The position numbers and the translations under genes were made by a program. From the NCBI GenBank assembly GCA_003235605.1, contig QJVU01000513.1:1-9000 (forward strand): a DNA stretch of 9,000 nucleotides, given 5' to 3'. Of the stretch, positions 7,101 to 9,000 are shown in pieces (position 1 is the stretch's first letter; every line of letters starts with the position of its first letter). The stretch comes from Planctomycetota bacterium (lineage in GTDB: Bacteria > Planctomycetota > UBA1135 > UBA2386). Under the pieces are notes generated by a model. The model ran no database searches. It was not told the origin of the DNA and was given only the letters and a program-made list of their open reading frames with translations.

Positions 7101-9000
7101 AGAGCCTGCATCCGGTCCAGGGGCGGGTCACCCAATGGTCGACGGCGCGACTCTGGTTCGCCGCCGACGGCTGGCTTCGCGAGGAAGATGGACGGGGTGC
7201 CCAGCCGACCCGGTCCTGGCTGCTCGCAGGCAAGCGCGGTGTGGCTGTGATGGGACTCAAGCTGGGGCGGGTGCGCGACGGGGTCGAGTGGGATCGGCGC
7301 TTCCCGATGGGGCTGTCGGACTACTCCACTTCGGATCTCGTCCGCGGCTGGCGAAACTACCGTGCGACGATCAAGAAGCTGGATGGTGACATGGTGCAAG
7401 TCACCCTCGATACCCCGCCGCCCCAGCGATCGCGGTTCCAGCTCGAGATCGACAGGCGCAGGAGGGTCGTGGTGAAGAGCACCTCCTTCGACAGCGACTA
7501 CCGGGTGAGCCAGACGGCGGTGTTCTCCGACTTTGTCGAAGTGGCGGGTGCCTGGTGGGCCCGCAAGGTCGAGCAGCGCAACGACAGGAACCAGGTGTTC
7601 CAGCGCGAGGTGCTGACGGTCACGGCAACCGGGAAGGACGCAACGCTGGCGGCCATGACCAAGGCAGCAGCGGCACATGCCCAGGTGTTGTTCATCCCTG
7701 CGGTGGATCCCAAGCTGGGTGAATCCAATCAGGCAGTCCACGAGAACAAGGCTGGCTTCCCGGAGCACATGCGGATCGCGTTGCACTATGCCGCCACCCA
7801 GCAGTGGGAGAAGGTGTGGAGCAACGTGGAACGGGCTGAGGCAGCAGCGGAGGGCAAGTTCGGTGTTCCCTTCCTGACCGCCTACCTGCGAACCCAGAGC
7901 CGACGCAGTGCAGAGTTCAACTCGGGCCTTTCGGTCTTGGTGAGCACGATCAAGGCGGCGGATGCCGACTCCAGGGATTACCTTGCAACCTACGTCCGCC
8001 AGCTGGGTGGCAGCGTGCTTGGCAGCAACGAGCAGCTGGCACTTCTGGACAGTCTCGAGAGCATCTACGGAGTGGGCGGTCGTGATGCCGAGTGGCGGGA
8101 CCTGGAGTTCCGAACCAGCAAGGCCCAGCTGCTTTGGAATCTCGGCAACAAGGAGGAGGCCCTGGCGCTCTGGAGGGATACGGCAGCCAGGCATCCCGGC
8201 CACATGCGCGCCGCGGGGGACTACCTCAGGGCCCTGGTGAACACCAATGACCTGGACGGTGCGGTGCGCTGGGCTGACGAGATCCTGCGTCCGAAGGACA
8301 GGTGGACCGAGACCGAGATCGACACTGTCTTCGACCAGTGGACCGAAGGCCTCTGGCGCCTGCGTCGGTTGCCACAGCTTCTGCGGATCTCGAAGCGCTG
8401 GCATGACCGGCGCCCGAGGAACCAGCAGGCCTACCAGCGCTACGTGTCGACGCTGTTCTTCAACAACCAGGAGAAGGCCGCGGACGATTGGATCCAGACA
8501 CACCTGGACGACGAGCGCACCAAGATCTCGCGTGCCTATCAGCAGGAGCTGGGTGCTGCCATCCAGCTGGCACTCGGCAACGGCTGGAACTTCAACACCA
8601 ACGGCATCGACAAGAAGTGGCTGCCGCGGCTTGCGAAGTTGGCGAGGCGCCTGGCCAGGACCGAGGGGGGCACGCTCCACGTGGTCCAGCAGATTGTCGG
8701 AAACTGGCGCTTCGGTCAGACCGACGAGTATCGCGAGCTCAGGAAGTGGTTCCTCGAAGACTTGATGAAGGACGGCGTCATAGCAGAGATGTCGCTGGAG
8801 CGCCTGGGCTGCTACCTGCGGTGGATCTCCTGGCACAAAGACCACGTCACGAGCGCCGAGTGGGGAAAGGTGACCGGTTCCATCCGTGCCCGCTTCGATG
8901 CTGCCAGGGACAAGGACGAGCAACACAAGCTGGCGGAGCATGTCTTGATGCTTCTGGACATGCGCCAGCAGAAGAAGGAAGCGCTGGCGTTCTTGCGTCA
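4175..9000 (+). CDS. Giant exported FecR-like/VIT/VWA protein with helical (TPR-like) C-terminal region, 3' end outside window
   Basis: Open from ATG 4175 to the window end: 1608 full codons and no stop. Domains in order: signal peptide (1-23, MKQLVSLLFVLLAALP); FecR-like domain (about 34-140; PGDQLRTPTRGANAVEVLL then LRLYSGEVEV); VIT domain (about 185-300; VEQSFLNSTKNRLEGVFYFP, then EKERAREIYEDIL); VWA domain (about 420-590) with an intact metal site, DTSGSM (Asp430, Ser432, Ser434), Thr498 and Asp522; the typical VIT-VWA segment GIMTPYTSFLVLES (706-719); a Gly/Arg stretch (about 800-820); an acidic then basic linker (about 840-892); a beta-rich region with FSDFVEVAGAWWARKVEQ near 1118-1135, perhaps LolA-like; and a helical region with TPR-like repeats (about 1312-1373). 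Such proteins probably act by adhesion or protein binding outside the cytoplasm through the metal site. FecR-like domains elsewhere sense or bind envelope ligands. Start choice: ATG 4175 gives a clean signal peptide with weak GGA upstream; ATG 4130 would add 15 residues. No partner gene is visible. Confidence 0.92.
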   Translation, partial: MKQLVSLLFVLLAALPTHPTPVGGVTSPVRDDERTGTVVDKQGTALVRPVGRARWSPVRQKSVLMPGDQLRTPTRGANAVEVLLAGGGSLVLGPGALVELSKRGALRLYSGEVEVKAENDKIAVTGPGGFASEVAAGKTLMARAGDRKTATLTEVPRWLSGYRGSTTDEWMGSLIANVDGRDVPLSVGYHKVDAVIRDQIAQTTVEQSFLNSTKNRLEGVFYFPLPADASISGFGMWIGGELVEADLVEKERAREIYEDILRRKKDPGLLEWSGGNLFKARVFPIEPHSEKRVRIRYTQVLPLEGSLIRYRYALRSELLRSRPLRKLQLKVTVSSSMPIAGASSPSHEMRIRHTPDAAIMEFDAEEYTPDRDFEGVIELDRNETLTVVPHRREDDGYFMMLLSPPGQGDGKWQRDLMPEGNPMDVLILADTSGSMDTAAREAQIKFIGGLLSLLGSKDTFQLLTVDLEVTAFSAQPQATGQAEKALEFLQARPSLGWTDLDLGVKEALKRATKNTVVIYVGDGIGTTGDADPVELAGRLKRLAGATGNVFHAVYPGSTYERGVLETIASLGGGSVRPVGDDPAQTAYGLLAESAQPAVKNLEVGFEGIRVARVYPEQLPNLPLGAQQVILGRFLPTGKDQQGQAVVTGTLAGKPVRYTAKVTIRANETGNSFTPRLWARRHLDHLLAQGRSAQVKADIVAFSQEFGIMTPYTSFLVLESDEDRKRYGVERRVSMRDGERFFAEGRDAASTQILRQQMKLARTWRLNLRHQMLLEIGRLGRDLHGWSVAVGAPVTRTATEGNLGFGTSLRGRGGGRYRGDAGPEGAVWDEFAKDARAPAAEREDLDKAEEARLGEEQAELVEEEMDLEEDDRAVPAERAANLVPHKRRARRPAGLADLDIEVGHGWANGKLLREIETYPALTFGSLGFPDLGRPGKEPTKLDDPKWPAEVLAILRSLDRRGVLKELDGGLEIHRTQESLHPVQGRVTQWSTARLWFAADGWLREEDGRGAQPTRSWLLAGKRGVAVMGLKLGRVRDGVEWDRRFPMGLSDYSTSDLVRGWRNYRATIKKLDGDMVQVTLDTPPPQRSRFQLEIDRRRRVVVKSTSFDSDYRVSQTAVFSDFVEVAGAWWARKVEQRNDRNQVFQREVLTVTATGKDATLAAMTKAAAAHAQVLFIPAVDPKLGESNQAVHENKAGFPEHMRIALHYAATQQWEKVWSNVERAEAAAEGKFGVPFLTAYLRTQSRRSAEFNSGLSVLVSTIKAADADSRDYLATYVRQLGGSVLGSNEQLALLDSLESIYGVGGRDAEWRDLEFRTSKAQLLWNLGNKEEALALWRDTAARHPGHMRAAGDYLRALVNTNDLDGAVRWADEILRPKDRWTETEIDTVFDQWTEGLWRLRRLPQLLRISKRWHDRRPRNQQAYQRYVSTLFFNNQEKAADDWIQTHLDDERTKISRAYQQELGAAIQLALGNGWNFNTNGIDKKWLPRLAKLARRLARTEGGTLHVVQQIVGNWRFGQTDEYRELRKWFLEDLMKDGVIAEMSLERLGCYLRWISWHKDHVTSAEWGKVTGSIRARFDAARDKDEQHKLAEHVLMLLDMRQQKKEALAFLR

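Noticed and set aside
2903..8941. A 2012-codon open frame on the minus strand
   Set aside because: It is the exact codon-register mirror of two well-supported + strand genes and runs through the gap between them. Its translation is rich in His, Gln, Arg and Pro with no recognisable domain, as expected for antisense of high-GC coding DNA.

Overview
This is a gene-dense, very G+C-rich bacterial window (about two thirds G+C by eye). Every gene I can support is on the + strand. The phylum cannot be fixed from the sequence. Large secreted VIT/VWA proteins, HTTM membrane proteins and near-absence of A/T-ending codons fit Planctomycetota or a similar high-GC group with many secreted proteins (Myxococcota-like is also possible). 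This is a low-confidence inference.

Layout. (1) 2-46 is the last few codons of an upstream gene, probably pabB. It overlaps the TTG start of pabC (43-837), which encodes 4-amino-4-deoxychorismate lyase for the p-aminobenzoate branch of folate synthesis. (2) 871-1452 encodes an unrecognised, Arg-rich, probably helical protein of 193 residues. (3) A good sigma70-type promoter (TTGCAA-16 bp-TATAGT, with a G+C-only stretch after the -10 box) precedes a complete tRNA-Arg(ACG) gene with encoded CCA at 1504-1580. (4) Four bases after that CCA begins a secreted or membrane-anchored protein of 453 residues (1585-2946). Its ectodomain ends in a Y_Y_Y-like beta domain, followed by two membrane helices and a C-terminal domain with a Trp-Pro-Phe...Met-Tyr motif. 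(5) It overlaps an HTTM-domain multi-pass membrane protein (2933-3958), related to the vitamin K-dependent gamma-carboxylase fold. The two probably form a translationally coupled pair. (6) A 216-base gap (3959-4174) holds a small hexamer repeat cluster and no clear promoter or terminator. (7) From 4175 to beyond the window end runs one giant exported protein (at least 1608 residues): signal peptide, FecR-like domain, VIT domain, VWA domain with intact MIDAS residues, a charged linker, a tentative beta-rich region and a C-terminal helical/TPR-like region.

How the genes relate. pabB-pabC is a metabolic pair. The tRNA promoter is the only clear promoter and could also drive the Y_Y_Y/HTTM pair as a tRNA-mRNA transcript. 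The Y_Y_Y/HTTM pair and the giant VIT-VWA protein are all envelope proteins, but nothing in the sequence shows they share a pathway. The most unusual items are the kinase-less Y_Y_Y protein coupled to HTTM, the tRNA/ORF junction, and the architecture of the giant VIT-VWA protein.
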